Shown: positions 46,701-55,756, counted from the stretch's first letter. The stretch is DNA of 64,000 nucleotides from Betaproteobacteria bacterium (GCA_025356445.1 JANXSZ010000023.1:1-64000), one strand, 5' to 3'. Numbers and translations: made by a program. Notes: a model not told the origin generated them from the sequence alone.

Positions 46701-47345
46701 GAACAGTTGACGCTGGAAAAAACCGCGCTGGGCTTCTATTTATCAGGTCATTTGTTTGACGAAGTGGTCAAAGAAATCAGCAACTTCATACGACGTCGCC
46801 TGGAAGACGTGGGTGACAGCAAAGACCAGCAGCTGCTGGCGGGTATCGTCACTGATTTTCGTGTCATCAATGGCCAGCGCGGCAAGCAGGGGCTGTTCAA
46901 GTTGGACGACGGCACCAACGTGCTGGAGGCCAGCGCCAATGAGGCCCTTATCAATGCGAACCGCAATCTGCTGAAAGACGATGAACTGGTCATCATCCAG
47001 GGCAAGGTGCAAAACGACCGCTTCTCGGGTGGTCTGCGCTTGCAAGTCACCCAGGTGTGGGATTTGGCCAGCGCCCGTTGCCGTTTTGGCAAGTACCTGC
47101 GTGTAGCGGTAAACGGCAAGGCCCCGGACATTCACGCGTTGGTACGGGACTTCCCTGCGCAGCGGGAAATCAGTGACGAGGGCGAACTGGTGCGTGGCTT
47201 GCCAGTGCGTTTGAACGTCCTGCGCGATACCGTGACGGTGGAGCTGAGTCTGGATGAGCGTGCCAAGTTTTTCCCAACGGATGCCGCGCTCAGCAGCTGG
47301 GTGGCACAAGCCCATGAGGGGCGTGCCGTGGTGGTTTATGAGTGA
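43758..47345 (+). CDS. dnaE: DNA polymerase III alpha subunit
   Basis: 1195 residues, slightly longer than E. coli DnaE. N-terminal PHP domain (FVHLRLHTEFSVVDGTNR), polymerase core with GPGRGSGAGSLVAYSL and the catalytic aspartates in MPDFDIDFCQGNRDRV, tRNA-like fingers, then an OB domain and C terminus. Start ATG 43758 places the PHP motif at once; earlier codons overlap the promoter. The replicative polymerase. A slip in the reading of insert residues 915-940 (GKGVGERGGEAGP) is a typical low-complexity loop. Confidence 0.97.
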   Translation: MTFPAFVHLRLHTEFSVVDGTNRIDDAVALAAQDGQPALAITDLNNLFGAIKFYKAARSAGVKPLIGAEIFVDGLSGAAPGVAVALGAKETLARLIVLVQNKQGYLNLCELLARTWTQNPGKVQSACRLAWLTELNEGLIVLSGAQMGPFGPALLQGDTERADAMASTLAAIFPGRFYIELQRAGRSDDETHVVAAVQLAARLQLPVVATHPVQFAAADDYEAHEARVCISDGEILSNPKRIRRFTRDQYHKNAQEMIALFADLPSAVANTLEIAKRCNLTLVLGKSMLPEFPTPLVNGEKLGIDAYFRHASHEGLKQRLIHLYPKEVEREKQRPVYETRLEFEINVILKMDFPGYFLIVSDFIHWAKNNGCPVGPGRGSGAGSLVAYSLSITDLDPLQYNLLFERFLNPERVSMPDFDIDFCQGNRDRVIDYVKDKYGRNAVSQIATFGTMAARAAIRDVGRVLDMSYTFCDGISKLIPNKPGMSVTLQYPPATPKEGDKNNYAIAMEPVLAERIEKEEDVKTLIELAQKLEGMTRNIGMHAGGVLIAPGKLTDFCPLYQQPGSDSAVSQYDKDDVESIGLVKFDFLGLATLTILEIAKDFIRARHKGQENFAFENIPLDDTPTYRLFSDGKTEAVFQFESRGMQGMLKDARPTRLEDLIALNALYRPGPMDLIPSFVARKHGREEVLYPHPLVAEMLSETYGIMVYQEQVMQTAQILGGYSLGGADMLRRAMGKKKAEEMAEHRSIFRLGAAKNDIDEAKADEIFDLMEKFAGYGFNKSHAAAYSLLAYHTGWLKVHYTAEFFCANMTVEMDDTDKLRILFEDAEKKFGMTFEPPNINTGRYRFEPISNKEIRYGLGAVKGTGQQAVEAIVAAREGKGVGERGGEAGPFKSLFDFCVRVDRSKFNKRAVEALIKAGAFDCIEPNRAMLIASVDRAFEFAAAQQANVNQGGLFDMMGGDDDHGSSTQEPDMVATDPWGVKEQLTLEKTALGFYLSGHLFDEVVKEISNFIRRRLEDVGDSKDQQLLAGIVTDFRVINGQRGKQGLFKLDDGTNVLEASANEALINANRNLLKDDELVIIQGKVQNDRFSGGLRLQVTQVWDLASARCRFGKYLRVAVNGKAPDIHALVRDFPAQREISDEGELVRGLPVRLNVLRDTVTVELSLDERAKFFPTDAALSSWVAQAHEGRAVVVYE

Positions 47346-47428
47346 GTCCGTGAACTACTCCTCGCGCATGGCTCTGTGCAAGCGGCAAACCCAAGTCTTG
47401 CAAGCTGTCAGAACGTAAACTCATCTGC

Positions 47429-47965
47429 ATGAACAGCCCTACCCCTTTCCAAGCGTCAGCCTACAGCGTGTCCACCCAGTGGCGGTTACAGGGTGCTTTG
47501 CAGCACAGGCGGCAGCTGTTGGCCACGTTGGTGGTTGGTGGGCTGTTTTCTTTGTTGTTCAAACCGTCCTTTGCCCAAACCACGCTTGGCCCTGTTGGCA
47601 TGGTGAAAACAGTGGCAGGCCAAGCGTTTTTGGAACTGAACGGCCAGCGTGTACCGGCGGTATTGGGTTCGCTGGTGTACCTGGGAAGCCGGTTGGTGAC
47701 CGCTTCTGGCAGTACGCTGGGTATCACGTTCAAGGACGAGACGGTGATGTCGATCGGACCCGACACGCAGTTGGTGATTGACCAGTATCTGTTCGCTCCG
47801 CGCGAAGGCAAACTCAGTTTGATCGCTTCGTTGACGCGGGGCACCTTGAACTACGTGTCGGGGCAAATCGCTAAGCTGCGCCCCGATGGTGTGAACGTCA
47901 ATACCCCCACCGGCATGATCGGTGTGCGGGGAACCCAGTTTGTGGTAAGGGTAGACCCTCAATGA
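47429..47965 (+). CDS. FecR-domain periplasmic protein
   Basis: 178 residues. Signal or anchor segment (LLATLVVGGLFSLLFKPSFA) followed by a FecR domain (GMVKTVAGQAFLELNGQR, GSRLVTASGSTLGITFKDET, NTPTGMIGVRGTQFVV) and almost nothing after it. Such short FecR proteins are usually found with OmpA-like lipoproteins, as here (four-base overlap with the next gene), and often a CHASE2 adenylate cyclase, which is absent here. Its role is unknown. Confidence 0.88.
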   Translation: MNSPTPFQASAYSVSTQWRLQGALQHRRQLLATLVVGGLFSLLFKPSFAQTTLGPVGMVKTVAGQAFLELNGQRVPAVLGSLVYLGSRLVTASGSTLGITFKDETVMSIGPDTQLVIDQYLFAPREGKLSLIASLTRGTLNYVSGQIAKLRPDGVNVNTPTGMIGVRGTQFVVRVDPQ

Positions 47966-48681
47966 AGTCGAATGTATCGCGCGCCTGCAAGCCCTTGTGC
48001 CCTTGCGTGGCATGGGTTTTGGGTTTGTTGGTTTTGGGGGGCATCAGTGGTTGTGCTGAACGTTTACAGCCCCCGCCGCCGCTGTTGTCGTGGAGCACGC
48101 CACAGCCCATCTATTACCCCCAGCCGAAACCTGTTGTCGCCCCCGATGTGCCCCCTTCGTACCTGGTGCTGCTGCCCAATGCCGATGGCACTACGGGGCG
48201 AGTCTTTGTACAAAACCAGCGCGGAGGACGCCAGACCTTGAACCGTCCCAAGCAAGGCGGTGGTTTGGACGGTGCTGTGCCGCCATTTCCGGTGACTGAC
48301 CAGCAGATTCAGCGTGATTTTGGTGCGGTGATGGCCGCCAGACCGCCGCTGCCTGAGCATTACCGCATTTACTTTGTCACAGGGAGCAGCGGTCTGACAG
48401 CGGAGTCAGCGGCAGTGCTCAAAACCATTGTCCAGCGTTCGCGGTCTTTTTCCGCGCTGGAAGTGACGGTAGTTGGCCATACCGACACCCGAGGCGATGC
48501 GGATGCCAACTACGCTCTGGGCTTGCGACGTGCCCGTGCGTTCGCTGAAATACTGGTGACCCAGGGGTTGAATGCCGTGAGTCTGGAAATTGGCTCAGAT
48601 GGCGAAGACCTGCCTCTGGTGCCCACGGGTGACAACACCAATGAACCCAGAAACCGCCGGATTGAGGTGACGCTGCGCTGA
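47962..48681 (+). CDS. OmpA-family lipoprotein
   Basis: 239 residues. Lipoprotein signal (LGLLVLGGISG then Cys-Ala-Glu), a Pro-rich spacer (about 35-60), and an OmpA/MotB peptidoglycan-binding domain (VTGSSGLTAESAAVLKTIV, VTVVGHTDTRGDADANYALG, ALGLRRARAFAEIL, PRNRRIEV). It anchors the outer membrane to the cell wall. Start overlaps the FecR gene stop (ATGA). It is convergent with tolA (13-bp gap) but is longer than a typical Pal. Confidence 0.92.
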   Translation: MKSNVSRACKPLCPCVAWVLGLLVLGGISGCAERLQPPPPLLSWSTPQPIYYPQPKPVVAPDVPPSYLVLLPNADGTTGRVFVQNQRGGRQTLNRPKQGGGLDGAVPPFPVTDQQIQRDFGAVMAARPPLPEHYRIYFVTGSSGLTAESAAVLKTIVQRSRSFSALEVTVVGHTDTRGDADANYALGLRRARAFAEILVTQGLNAVSLEIGSDGEDLPLVPTGDNTNEPRNRRIEVTLR

Positions 48682-48694
48682 GCGGTCGTTGTGT

Positions 48695-49786
48695 TTATTT
48701 CAGACCCAAGTCTTTGGGTCTGAAACCCATGGAAAAAACCGGTGGAATACGCCCGTCTACATCGCGTGGCAGTGTTTCCGTTTTGATGATGGCGTTCACT
48801 ACCGCCTCATCCCAGGCTTTGATGCCGCTGGATTTCACGATACGCGGTGTGCCGACGATGCTGCCATCCGGCGACGTGCGAAATTCAATATCCGCCATGG
48901 GGTTACCCGGAATGTCGTCGGGGAAGACGATATTGCCTTTGATCTTGGCTGCAACGCGCCCGCCATAGCTGGCGGATGGGCCAGACGATTTTTGAGCTGT
49001 GCCGGTGGCGTTAGCGTCGCCGCTTCCAGCGGCACTCTTATCCGCGTTCGCCAACAATTGTTTGACACGTTCTGCGTGTCGCGCATCGTCAGCTGTTTTC
49101 TCCGCCTTGGTCGCTTTCGCCGCCTTATCTGCTTTGTCGGTTTTCAAGGCTTGCTCATCGGCCAAGCGCTGTTCAGCTTCGCGCTTTTTAGCTTTCTCTT
49201 TCTCGGCGAGCTTTTTGTCTTGCGCTTCTTGTTCTTGTGCCAGTTTTTTCTTCGCCAACTTTTCTTTTTCTAATTTCTCCAGGGCCTCGGCCTTGGCGAG
49301 TGCTTGTTTTTCTTCTTCGCGTTTTTTAATTTTGTCCAAGCGCTTTTGCTCGGTTGCGCGTTCGGCCTGTTGCTCCAGTGCTAGTGCTTCGGCTTTGCGT
49401 TTTTCGCGTTTCTTTTCACGTTCCAGCGCAATTTGGGCGTCTTTCACCTCGGCCACTGGGGTGGGCGGAGGTGGCGGTGGGGCCAGTCGTTTCTGAACAA
49501 GAGGTTCAGGGAGAGGAGGGGCTTGCGGCACGGGCTCAGGTAGCGGCTGTTCTAGAGGCTTGGGGGCGGCCAGCACGGGCACAGAAGACCATAACTCTGC
49601 GTCGATCACCGGGCTTTCAACTTGCTGTTTCCACTGCACGCCCCAGGTGAGTGCCCCCAGTAGCGCCAAATGTGCCAACACGGCCAGCAGCGCAGAGGGC
49701 AATATGCCACGCGTCTTGGGTGGCGCGAATTCCAGGCGTTGCGCCAGCGTTCGTGCTGTTGCTGTTGCGGTGGAGGTGGCCGTCAT
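48695..49786 (-). CDS. tolA: Cell envelope integrity protein TolA
   Basis: 363 residues. Cytoplasmic N terminus, single membrane helix (ILPSALLAVLAHLALLGALT, about 28-47), a Pro-rich part, a long Lys/Glu/Ala helical region (about 115-240), and a TonB/TolA C-terminal domain with YGGRVAAKIKGNIVFPDD and RTSPDGSIVGTPRIVKSSG. Links the inner membrane TolQR motor to TolB/Pal at the outer membrane. Downstream of tolR by 23 bp. No tolB or pal follows. Confidence 0.94.
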   Translation of the reverse strand: MTATSTATATARTLAQRLEFAPPKTRGILPSALLAVLAHLALLGALTWGVQWKQQVESPVIDAELWSSVPVLAAPKPLEQPLPEPVPQAPPLPEPLVQKRLAPPPPPPTPVAEVKDAQIALEREKKREKRKAEALALEQQAERATEQKRLDKIKKREEEKQALAKAEALEKLEKEKLAKKKLAQEQEAQDKKLAEKEKAKKREAEQRLADEQALKTDKADKAAKATKAEKTADDARHAERVKQLLANADKSAAGSGDANATGTAQKSSGPSASYGGRVAAKIKGNIVFPDDIPGNPMADIEFRTSPDGSIVGTPRIVKSSGIKAWDEAVVNAIIKTETLPRDVDGRIPPVFSMGFRPKDLGLK

Positions 49787-49809
49787 GGCAATAAGGTTCG
49801 CCGCAAAAA

Positions 49810-50253
49810 TCAGTTGACCAATTGCACAGACAAACCCACACGCTGTATGCCTGCACGTTGCAGTGTGTCCATCACTTTGACGACCTGTTCGTACTTGACG
49901 CTGCGGTCAGCGCTGATGACCACGGCGGTGGAGATGCCAACGTCGGTGTCGGGATTGGCATTTTTAGCTTGGGCTTGTTTTACCAAATTGGCCACGTTCG
50001 CCAGCGTTACGGGTTTGCTGCCGTCTTTGCCTTTCAGCTCCAGTCGCTCGTTTTTGCCGATGATGATTTGCAGCACCTGATCGGGCTGGCGACCTGCTTT
50101 GCCAATGCTGGGCAGGTCAATCATGCTGGGCGTGATGAGGGGTGCAGTCACCATGAAGATGATGAGCAGCACCAGCATCACGTCGATGAAGGGCACCATG
50201 TTGATCTCGTTGATGGTGCGGCGACCCCGGCCCCGCGAGACGGTGGATGCCAT
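49810..50253 (-). CDS. tolR: TolR (ExbD/TolR family)
   Basis: 147 residues. N-terminal helix INMVPFIDVMLVLLIIFMVT with the conserved Asp that takes part in proton use, followed by a periplasmic domain with DRSVKYEQVVKVMDTLQRAG. Two bases downstream of tolQ. Confidence 0.96.
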   Translation of the reverse strand: MASTVSRGRGRRTINEINMVPFIDVMLVLLIIFMVTAPLITPSMIDLPSIGKAGRQPDQVLQIIIGKNERLELKGKDGSKPVTLANVANLVKQAQAKNANPDTDVGISTAVVISADRSVKYEQVVKVMDTLQRAGIQRVGLSVQLVN

Positions 50254-50255
50254 GG

Positions 50256-50948
50256 TTAGCCTCCTGCGGGGGTGTTGCCGCCCAGGTTGCGCTGCAAGAT
50301 ATTGGAGAACTCTTCAATGAAGGTCTCTAAATGAATGCTGATGCGGTCAATGTCGCGCGCAAACCGGTTGTAAGCAACCACTGCGGGGATGGCGGAGAAC
50401 AGGCCTATGGCAGTTGCCACCAGCGCTTCTGCAATACCTGGTGCCACTGTGGCCAGCGTAACGGTTTGCAAGCCTGCCAAGCCGGTAAAGGCGTGCATGA
50501 TGCCCCATACCGTGCCAAACAAACCGACATAGGGCGACACCGAGCCTACCGACGCGAGAAAGGACAACTGCGACTCGATCGTGTCCATCTCGCGCTGAAA
50601 ACTCGCCCGCATGGCACGCCTTGCGCCGTCCATCAGGGTTCCCACATCGTTGATACGGCGCTCACGCAGTTTTTGAAACTCCCGCATGCCACTGGCAAAA
50701 ATCCGCTCCATGGGGCCAGCTAATTTGGCGTTTTGTGCGGCGGAAGCGAACAAATCATTCAAATTGGTGCCTGACCAAAAATCACGCTCAAACTGGTCAT
50801 TGAGCTTTTTGATGCGGCCCAGCGAAAACAGCTTGCGAAAGATTGCTGCCCAGCTGGCGATGGACACGCCCATCAGCAAAGCCATCACGGCCTGCACCAC
50901 CCAACTGGCGTGGAGCACCATGGTCAAAATGGACATGTCTTGGTTCAT
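50256..50948 (-). CDS. tolQ: TolQ (MotA/TolQ/ExbB proton channel)
   Basis: 230 residues with three membrane helices: WVVQAVMALLMGVSIASWAA, then FLASVGSVSPYVGLFGTVWG, and TLATVAPGIAEALVATAIGL, the last two lining the proton channel. Energises TolA movement with TolR for outer membrane constriction at division. It is 72 bp downstream of ybgC. Confidence 0.96.
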   Translation of the reverse strand: MNQDMSILTMVLHASWVVQAVMALLMGVSIASWAAIFRKLFSLGRIKKLNDQFERDFWSGTNLNDLFASAAQNAKLAGPMERIFASGMREFQKLRERRINDVGTLMDGARRAMRASFQREMDTIESQLSFLASVGSVSPYVGLFGTVWGIMHAFTGLAGLQTVTLATVAPGIAEALVATAIGLFSAIPAVVAYNRFARDIDRISIHLETFIEEFSNILQRNLGGNTPAGG

Positions 50949-51020
50949 GCGGTGTTCTTTGGTTTACGGTTAACGGGTGTCAAAGTGGTGAAACAGCACG
51001 GTCATGCTGCTTAACGTGCT

Positions 51021-51452
51021 TTAGTGCGGGCTTGTTGACTGAAGCGCGGCCAAGACTGTGGCTGGAATTCTCGCAGGCTTGAGGCTGGCGGCATCAACCC
51101 AGCCGATGCGGATACTGCCTGTGCACAGTTGCTCCTGATTAAGGAGCACGCTTTGCTTAACAAGCATGCTAACACGGCCTATTTCTTGCACCGTAGCAGT
51201 CACATGCAACAGATCATCCAGCCGGGCAGGGCGATGGTATTTGAGATGGGTTTCACTCACCACAAACATGCCACCGGTGTCTTCGCGCAAGCGCTGTTGA
51301 CCAATGCCTAAGCTGCGCAGCCACTCGGTGCGGGCACGCTCAAAAAACTTCAGGTAGTTGGCGTAGAAGACGATGCCACCAGCGTCGGTGTCTTCCCAGT
51401 AGATGCGCACAGGGAAAGTGAAGTCAGCGTTCGCTGCGCTTGTCGGACTCAT
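51021..51452 (-). CDS. ybgC: Tol-Pal system-associated acyl-CoA thioesterase YbgC
   Basis: 143 residues, hot-dog fold. Active site region VRIYWEDTDAGGIVFYANYL with the catalytic Asp, then FFERARTEWLRSLG. Hydrolyses short acyl-CoA; regularly precedes tolQ. Overlaps the end of the aminotransferase gene by four bases. Confidence 0.95.
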   Translation of the reverse strand: MSPTSAANADFTFPVRIYWEDTDAGGIVFYANYLKFFERARTEWLRSLGIGQQRLREDTGGMFVVSETHLKYHRPARLDDLLHVTATVQEIGRVSMLVKQSVLLNQEQLCTGSIRIGWVDAASLKPARIPATVLAALQSTSPH

Positions 51453-52636
51453 GCCAGCAGCATTCCTCGCAAGCGGCGTACCGATTCTTGCAGCTGCGCC
51501 ATGCTGTTAGCCGTGGAGAACCGTACAAAATTTTCCATACCCGCTATGCCAAAATCCCGCCCAGGTGTCAGCGCCACATGGGTACGGTGCATCACTTCAA
51601 AGGCAAAATCCCAGCTGTCCTTGATACCTAATTTGCTACAAACTTCAGAGCAATCAGCCCAGGCATAGAAAGCACCATCGGGCATAACGGGCACGTTCAA
51701 GCCCATGGCTTGCAGTGCGGGGATGAAGTAATCTCGCCGGGCTTTGAATTCAGCACGGCGGCGTTCGTATTCGGCCAGGCTCTCGGCTTCAAAGCAGGCC
51801 AATGCAGCATGCTGTGCAATGGTGCTGGGGCAGATGAACAGATTTTGCGCGATGCGCTCAATCACTGGCACCAGTGCTTCAGGTACCACCAGCCAGCCCA
51901 AACGCCAACCCGTCATGTTGAAGTATTTGGAGAAGCTGTTGATGCTGATGATGTTGTCGTCAATGCCTAAGGCGCTCTGGCCAAAGGCGTCATCGTGACT
52001 CAGCCCGAGGTAAATCTCGTCAATCAGCGTGATGCCGCCTCGGTGCGTCACCACCTCATGGATACGGCGAAGCTCGTCAGGGTGAATGGATGTACCTGTG
52101 GGGTTGCTGGGGGAGGCCAGCAAAACACCACGGGTGTGCGGCGTCCAGGCGGCCTCTACTTTGTCAGCACTCAGCTGGTAGCGCTCGGCTGCGGTAGTAG
52201 GGACTAACACTGCACGGCCTTCTGCGGCGCTGACAAAATGCCGATTGCAAGGGTAGCTGGGGTCAGGCATCAGCACCTCGTCGCCCGCCTCAATCAACGC
52301 CAGACAGGCCAGTTGAAGGGCTGCTGATGCGCCGGCGGTAACGACGATACGGCTGGCTGGCACAGCCAAGCCAAAGCGGCTGGCGTACCAGCCGCTGATA
52401 CGTTCGCGCAAAGCTTCCAAGCCTGTGGCCTGCGTGTACTGGGTATGGCCGTGGTGGATGGCTTTGGCAGCGGCCTCCTGCACCAGCGGTGGTGCGGTGA
52501 AGTCAGGCTCGCCAATGTTCAGGTAGATCATTGGCTCTGCCGTGTCGCGCACCGTGTGGCCCAAGCGTTGTGCAGCCTTGGCAACTTCCATCACATAAAA
52601 CGGCTCAATGCGCTGGGCGCGGGCAGCTATTCTCAA
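51449..52636 (-). CDS. Class I/II PLP aminotransferase
   Basis: 395 residues from TTG 52636, preceded by GGCTGAGG and fitting the family N terminus (RAQRIEPFYVMEVAKAAQ). Landmarks: NIGEPDFTAPP, ASPSNPTGTSIH, PLP lysine in SINSFSKYFNMTGWRLGW, and a final Arg in FVRFSTANS. Substrate could be aspartate, an aromatic amino acid or a diaminopimelate precursor. The segment CSEVCSKLGIK near residue 333 coincides with a repeat-like sequence. Confidence 0.92.
   Translation of the reverse strand: MRIAARAQRIEPFYVMEVAKAAQRLGHTVRDTAEPMIYLNIGEPDFTAPPLVQEAAAKAIHHGHTQYTQATGLEALRERISGWYASRFGLAVPASRIVVTAGASAALQLACLALIEAGDEVLMPDPSYPCNRHFVSAAEGRAVLVPTTAAERYQLSADKVEAAWTPHTRGVLLASPSNPTGTSIHPDELRRIHEVVTHRGGITLIDEIYLGLSHDDAFGQSALGIDDNIISINSFSKYFNMTGWRLGWLVVPEALVPVIERIAQNLFICPSTIAQHAALACFEAESLAEYERRRAEFKARRDYFIPALQAMGLNVPVMPDGAFYAWADCSEVCSKLGIKDSWDFAFEVMHRTHVALTPGRDFGIAGMENFVRFSTANSMAQLQESVRRLRGMLLA
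51632..51653. repeat. Possible repeat-family copy inside the aminotransferase gene
   Basis: On the coding strand GCTCTGAAGTTTGTAGCAAA resembles the family core GCTCCTATTTTGATAGC. It is translated as SEVCSK. Weaker than the other copies. Confidence 0.35.
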
Positions 52637-52646
52637 AATATGAACC

Positions 52647-53312
52647 TCAGCCTTCGGAGGGTTTGGCGTAGGTGACGGTGGGTGTCACTGAGGTGGATGT
52701 GATCGTTTTGTTGGCCGTGGACGCTGGGCGGGGTTTGGCTTTGCCATTGCCTTTGTCTGCTGCGACTTCTTGCGCACGCAAGGTGGGAGCGAGGCCGTTG
52801 AGCACTGCGTTTACATACTTGTGCCCATCGGTGCCGCCAAATTCTTTGGCCAGTTCGATGTACTCGTTAAGTACCACGCGCCAAGGCACATCCAGGCAGT
52901 GCTGGAACTCATACGCGCCCAGCCACATCACGCTGTGCTCAATGGGCGAGATCTCCGCCATTTTGCGGTCCAGCAGGGGCAAGATCATCGCGTCCAAGGC
53001 TTCGGCACCGTCAATGCAGCCGTGCAGCAAGGCGTTGTAATGGGCCGCATCGGCTTTGTGAAAGCCGGCCAAGTCACGGGTGAAATGGTCAATCGCCTTG
53101 GCTTCGTTCTTGCCGACCATGTGCTGGTACAGCGCCTGCAAAGCGAATTCACGGGCGCGGGTGCGGTTCGATTTGGAAGCGGCCTTGCGTGCACCGGTGC
53201 TGGTCACGCCGGTACGCGATGCCTTGGCGGGCGTACCTGCGACTTCTTTGACCTGTGACATATCCGGAAAGTTGTCTGCACCCATCGCAGAGGTACTGGC
53301 GATGGTGCTCAT
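52647..53312 (-). CDS. nusB: Transcription antitermination factor NusB
   Basis: 221 residues, longer than the usual 140-160. The core is [19 protein letters not shown] to [29 protein letters not shown]; about 45 N-terminal and 45 C-terminal residues (Ser/Thr/Ala-rich) are extra. Acts with NusE in rRNA antitermination. Starts four bases inside the ribH end, as is common. Confidence 0.95.
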   Translation of the reverse strand: MSTIASTSAMGADNFPDMSQVKEVAGTPAKASRTGVTSTGARKAASKSNRTRAREFALQALYQHMVGKNEAKAIDHFTRDLAGFHKADAAHYNALLHGCIDGAEALDAMILPLLDRKMAEISPIEHSVMWLGAYEFQHCLDVPWRVVLNEYIELAKEFGGTDGHKYVNAVLNGLAPTLRAQEVAADKGNGKAKPRPASTANKTITSTSVTPTVTYAKPSEG

Positions 53313-53785
53313 GACAACGATTCCAGCAAATTTGCCATTTCCACGGCCACACGGGCGGCGTCAGCGCCTTTTTCAGTTTGACGGGCCAGAGCCTGCCCCA
53401 CGGTGTCGGTGGTCAGCACAGCGTTCGCAATAGGCAGCTGGAAATCCAGGCCCACGCGGGTGATGCCAGCAGCGGATTCGTTTGCTACCAGTTCAAAGTG
53501 GTAGGTTTCACCCCGGATGATGCAACCCAGTGCGATCAATGCATCAAACTTGTCACTTTCGGCCATGGCTTGCAACGCCACGGGGATTTCTAAAGCACCG
53601 GGTACCTGCACCAAATGGATATGCTTTTCCAGCACGCCCAAAGCGATCAACTCAGCCTTGCAGGCATGGGCCAGCGCATCGGTGATGCTGTCGTTGAAGC
53701 GGGCTTGCACGATACCGATGTAGAGCTTGTGGCCGTCGAGTTTTTTGTCTTCGGAACTGAGTGTTCCTTTGTCTGCGCCGAACAT
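53309..53785 (-). CDS. ribH: 6,7-dimethyl-8-ribityllumazine synthase
   Basis: 158 residues. [34 protein letters not shown] and [17 protein letters not shown] are typical, with the catalytic His in RGETYHFE. It condenses the butanone phosphate with the ribityl pyrimidine in riboflavin synthesis. A C/T-rich stretch precedes the ribosome site (AGAGG). Confidence 0.96.
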   Translation of the reverse strand: MFGADKGTLSSEDKKLDGHKLYIGIVQARFNDSITDALAHACKAELIALGVLEKHIHLVQVPGALEIPVALQAMAESDKFDALIALGCIIRGETYHFELVANESAAGITRVGLDFQLPIANAVLTTDTVGQALARQTEKGADAARVAVEMANLLESLS

Positions 53786-53797
53786 AGTGGTATGCCT

Positions 53798-53850
53798 CTG
53801 AAAAGGGGTGAAAAAGGGGTGAAGAGGGGATGAAAAGAGGCAGGAAAGGG
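53798..53850 (-). other. Pyrimidine-rich leader before ribH
   Basis: Between ribBX and ribH the minus strand is almost all C and T with CACCCCTTTTT and CACCCCTTTTC in tandem. No riboswitch fold is visible in it. Confidence 0.6.
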
Positions 53851-53857
53851 TGTGTTG

Positions 53858-54994
53858 TTACACCGCAGACTTGGGCAGGTAACCCACAATTTCCAGGCCG
53901 TAGCCCGTCATGCTGGGCATACGGCGCGGGTTGCCCATGAGGGTCATTTTATGCACGCCGCATTCGCGCAAGATTTGTGCGCCAATGCCGTAGGTGCGTA
54001 AATCCACACGGCCCCGCTCTGGCGCCTGGGCGGCACGGGCTTTACCTTCAAACTGGGCCAGCAACTGCTCTGCGCTTTCGCCACAGTTGAGGAACACCGC
54101 TACGCCCTTGCCGTCCAAAGCAATGCGTGCCAGGCTCTCGCCCAAACCCCAAGAATGCATGGCGCGCCCCACTTCCAGTGTGTCAAGTATCGACAGCGGC
54201 TCATGGACGCGGGCCAGCACAGGTTCATCGGGCTGCCAAGTGCCCTTGACCAGTGCCAAATGCACACCCTGGCTGGGTTGGTCGCGGAACGCGTGGGCTG
54301 TGAATTCGCCATGCGCGGTGCGCAGCACCCGCTCGCCGATTTTGGCTATCAGCGAATCATGGCGGCTGCGGTGCGCAATCAGGTCGGCGATGGTGCCAAT
54401 TTTCAAACCATGCTCAGCAGCAAAAAGTTGCAGATCAGGCAACCGTGCCATCGTGCCGTCGTCGTTCATGATTTCGCAAATGACGGCGCTGGGCGAGCAA
54501 CCGGCCATTGCTGCCAAGTCACAACCCGCTTCGGTATGGCCTGCCCTCATCAACACGCCACCGTCCACGGCCTGCAGGGGAAAGATATGGCCTGGTTGCA
54601 CCAAATCGTCCGCCTGGGCGTTGGCCGCCACAGCGGCTTGCACAGTACGGGCACGGTCGGCCGCAGAAATGCCGGTGGTGACACCCTCGGCAGCTTCAAT
54701 CGACACGGTGAATGCGGTGGAATGCTTGGTACCGTTGCGCGTGGCCATAGGTGGCAAGCGCAGGGTTTCACAGCGTTCTCGGGTGAGGGTGAGGCAAATC
54801 AGTCCTCGGCCATAGCGGGCCATGAAGTTGATGCCGTCAGCGGTGATGTGGTCAGCAGCCATCACCAAATCGCCTTCGTTTTCGCGGTCTTCCTCATCTA
54901 CTAAAATGACCATACGGCCTGCTCGCATATCGGCAACGATGTCTTCAACAGGGGAGATGGGGACCAATTTAGCTTGGTTTTCAGAAGCACTCAT
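53858..54994 (-). CDS. ribB: 3,4-dihydroxy-2-butanone-4-phosphate synthase with degenerate GTP cyclohydrolase II domain (RibBX type)
   Basis: 378 residues. The N-terminal DHBP synthase domain is complete ([38 protein letters not shown]). The C-terminal domain (about 220-378) keeps some RibA landmarks ([25 protein letters not shown]) but lacks the Cys-x10-Cys-x-Cys zinc site, so GTP cyclohydrolase II activity is unlikely. RibBX-type proteins of this kind are known. A separate RibA must exist elsewhere. Four-base overlap with ribE. Confidence 0.92.
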   Translation of the reverse strand: MSASENQAKLVPISPVEDIVADMRAGRMVILVDEEDRENEGDLVMAADHITADGINFMARYGRGLICLTLTRERCETLRLPPMATRNGTKHSTAFTVSIEAAEGVTTGISAADRARTVQAAVAANAQADDLVQPGHIFPLQAVDGGVLMRAGHTEAGCDLAAMAGCSPSAVICEIMNDDGTMARLPDLQLFAAEHGLKIGTIADLIAHRSRHDSLIAKIGERVLRTAHGEFTAHAFRDQPSQGVHLALVKGTWQPDEPVLARVHEPLSILDTLEVGRAMHSWGLGESLARIALDGKGVAVFLNCGESAEQLLAQFEGKARAAQAPERGRVDLRTYGIGAQILRECGVHKMTLMGNPRRMPSMTGYGLEIVGYLPKSAV

Positions 54995-55683
54995 GGGGTT
55001 TCTTTCAGCAATAGGGGGTTGGCGCTCAGCATGCGCTCGACATACCGCGCGATCAAATCAATTTCCAAGTTCACATAAGCACCTTGCACCAACACCCGTA
55101 GCGCGGTGTTTTGTACCGTATGGGGGATCAGGTTGATGCTGATTTCACAGCCAGTCAGTCCCGCTGATTGGCCGGCACCTGCTTCTATCAGGGCACCATC
55201 TTTAACCTCATTCACCGTGAGGCTCACGCCGTTGACCGTGACCGAGCCTTTATAAGCCAGGTACTTGGCGAGGCCAGCAGGGGCCAGAATACGCAATTCC
55301 CAACTTTCACCCACCTGTGAAAAGTAGCTGACCTGACCCATGCCATCCACATGGCCTGAAACAATGTGGCCGCCCAGGCGATCATGCGCGCGCAGGGCTT
55401 TTTCCAGGTTGACAGGTGTTGGGTTTTCGGGTACAGAGTCAGCCAGCCCGGTGGTTTTGTCCAGCGACTCGGCGGATATGTCGATGGTGAAATGCGACTT
55501 GACCACATCCAGGCTGGTGACGGTCATGCAGGCACCATTGATGGCAATGCTGTCGCCTAAGCCAACATCGGCAAGGTAGTCTGGCGGCGTTTCCACTGTA
55601 AGTCGCTTGCCATGGTGCACGGAATTCCCCAAGGGGTGTGCGGCGGTGATGTGCCCAACGGCAGTGATTATTCCTGTAAACAT
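54991..55683 (-). CDS. ribE: Riboflavin synthase alpha subunit
   Basis: 230 residues. Two lumazine-binding repeats: [12 protein letters not shown]-type start with [10 protein letters not shown], and [20 protein letters not shown] with [11 protein letters not shown]. The N-terminal MFTGII is diagnostic. It makes riboflavin from two lumazine molecules. Overlaps ribBX start. No FMN riboswitch is visible upstream (55684-55756). Confidence 0.96.
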   Translation of the reverse strand: MFTGIITAVGHITAAHPLGNSVHHGKRLTVETPPDYLADVGLGDSIAINGACMTVTSLDVVKSHFTIDISAESLDKTTGLADSVPENPTPVNLEKALRAHDRLGGHIVSGHVDGMGQVSYFSQVGESWELRILAPAGLAKYLAYKGSVTVNGVSLTVNEVKDGALIEAGAGQSAGLTGCEISINLIPHTVQNTALRVLVQGAYVNLEIDLIARYVERMLSANPLLLKETP

Positions 55684-55756
55684 CCCTGTATTTTCGCAGG
55701 GATTGCAGGCTGTGGCTGTCGTGGCGGTGAAAGGCGTGCGCGCCTTCCTTTTTCAC

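Noticed and set aside
55731-55751. Hairpin AAGGCG-TGCG-CGCCTT with T-run upstream of ribE
   Set aside because: The T-run is on the plus strand, where no gene ends; on the coding strand of ribE it is not a terminator. Probably incidental.
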